From positions 1 to 6,697 of the forward strand of contig JAHLWT010000232.1 in NCBI GenBank assembly GCA_019057775.1: DNA of 6,697 nt, in the 5' to 3' direction. This DNA is from Promethearchaeota archaeon (GTDB lineage: Archaea; Asgardarchaeota; Lokiarchaeia; Sigynarchaeales; SOKP01). Below the pieces are notes generated by a model that was given only the letters and a program-made list of their open reading frames with translations, was not told the origin of the DNA and made no database searches. Below are positions 6,498 through 6,697 of the stretch, piece by piece (the first letter of the stretch is position 1; each line of letters starts with the position of its first letter). The position numbers were made by a program, and so were the translations under genes.

Positions 6498-6527
6498 GTC
6501 ATTCGGGCAGGAAGTCATCCGGGCAGG
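6498..6527 (+). repeat. Two tandem 16-base units, GTCATYCGGGCAGG
   Basis: GTCATTCGGGCAGG (6498-6511) and GTCATCCGGGCAGG (6514-6527) are 14-base direct repeats with one difference and a period of 16. CCTGCC at 6485-6490 can pair with GGCAGG in either unit, so two alternative small hairpins are possible. Confidence 0.55.
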
Positions 6528-6538
6528 CCTATGTCACA

Positions 6539-6598
6539 AAACCCTTAGTAAGCGTTTAACAACCAGACCCTAAGGGTTTCAAGAAACCGTTAGGGTCT
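6539..6598. repeat. Three-arm hairpin repeat (AGACCCTAA/TTAGGGTCT)
   Basis: Bases 6565-6580 and 6583-6598 form a 16-bp inverted repeat with a single mismatch (G6574 against G6589) and a two-base spacer. In addition AAACCCTTAG at 6539-6548 is a perfect 10-bp complement of 6570-6579, which lies inside the first arm, so two exclusive folds are possible. No T run follows on either strand, so I read it as an intergenic repeat rather than an intrinsic terminator. Confidence 0.6.
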
Positions 6599-6631
6599 AT
6601 ACATTACAGTTGAACTTTCAGGAAATACCGC

Positions 6632-6671
6632 GTTGCGCCTGTTCCGATCCATCGGGGGTTTAGCGAGCAAC
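6632..6671. repeat. Nested imperfect palindrome
   Basis: The outer arms GTTGC (6632-6636) and GCAAC (6667-6671) enclose the inner arms CCGAT (6644-6648) and ATCGG (6651-6655). The arms are short, so chance is a real possibility, but the nesting fits the repeat-rich neighbourhood. Confidence 0.3.
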
Positions 6672-6672
6672 A

Positions 6673-6697
6673 AGTATCCAGTACCCAGTCTACAGTC
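6673..6697 (+). repeat. Heptamer tandem repeat running off the window edge
   Basis: AGTATCC, AGTACCC, AGTCTAC and a truncated AGTC follow each other with a strict period of 7. The array is cut by the end of the window, so its full length is unknown. Heptamer arrays of the AGTATCC kind occur between genes in several Bacteroidota. Confidence 0.5.

Larger units (their letters stand above)
6177..6697. other. 521-bp non-coding, repeat-rich intergenic region
   Basis: I find no credible gene here. The first part (6177-6340) is AT-rich and should contain the leader and promoter of the minus-strand GH130-GT4 pair, though I cannot point to a clear TAnnTTTG element on that strand. From about 6350 on the base composition shifts to GC-richer and the sequence is a chain of imperfect palindromes and short tandem repeats, listed separately. 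An 81-codon plus-strand frame across 6328-6573 runs through these repeats and looks accidental. Confidence 0.6.

Noticed and set aside
6328..6573. An 81-codon plus-strand open frame
   Set aside because: It runs through several palindromes and direct repeats, has no recognisable motif or ribosome site, and its composition is dictated by the repeats; it is probably accidental.
6485..6697. Repeated units considered as a CRISPR array or integron attachment sites
   Set aside because: Units are too short and irregular, there are no uniform unique spacers, and there is no cas or integrase gene in the window.

Overview
The window most likely comes from a Bacteroidota (Bacteroidales/Marinilabiliales-like) chromosome. 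The evidence is a moderately AT-rich sequence, a secreted lipoprotein glycosidase with a Cys-29 lipobox, few Shine-Dalgarno sites, a perfect match to the Bacteroidota -7 promoter element (TAnnTTTG), and intergenic palindromes of the CCCCTCT/AGAGGGG and AGACCCTAA/TTAGGGTCT kinds. This is inference from sequence style; no taxonomic marker gene is present.

Layout. Bases 1-123 hold the 3' end of a plus-strand gene whose last ten residues are encoded by a repeat. Bases 89-289 form an inverted-repeat, MITE- or BIME-like element that also contains the best promoter candidate for the next gene. Bases 340-2694 (+) encode a GH95-like surface or periplasmic lipoprotein glycosidase. Its 3' end overlaps by 15 bp a convergent minus-strand gene (2680-3747) for an exported amidohydrolase-2 family metal hydrolase. 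After a 192-bp gap comes a minus-strand pair transcribed right to left: a GH130 mannoside phosphorylase-type enzyme (5136-6176), then 29 bp, then a GT4 glycosyltransferase (3940-5106). Bases 6177-6697 have no credible gene, and the part from about 6350 on is dense in degenerate palindromes and short tandem repeats.

How the genes may work together. The lipoprotein glycosidase and the exported amidohydrolase would act outside the cytoplasm on glycan or glycan-derived material. The GH130 enzyme has no signal peptide and keeps residues typical of phosphate-using family members, so it would act in the cytosol. With the GT4 enzyme it could form a make-and-recycle pair for a mannose-containing glycan. 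There is no SusC/SusD pair, sensor or sigma factor here, so this is not a demonstrable polysaccharide utilisation locus.

The points most worth a second look are the altered catalytic positions of the GH95-like enzyme (Asp363/Glu491/Glu668), the GH130-GT4 pairing, and the repeat element that seems to have supplied both a protein tail and a promoter. No clear new defence, mobile or RNA system was found.
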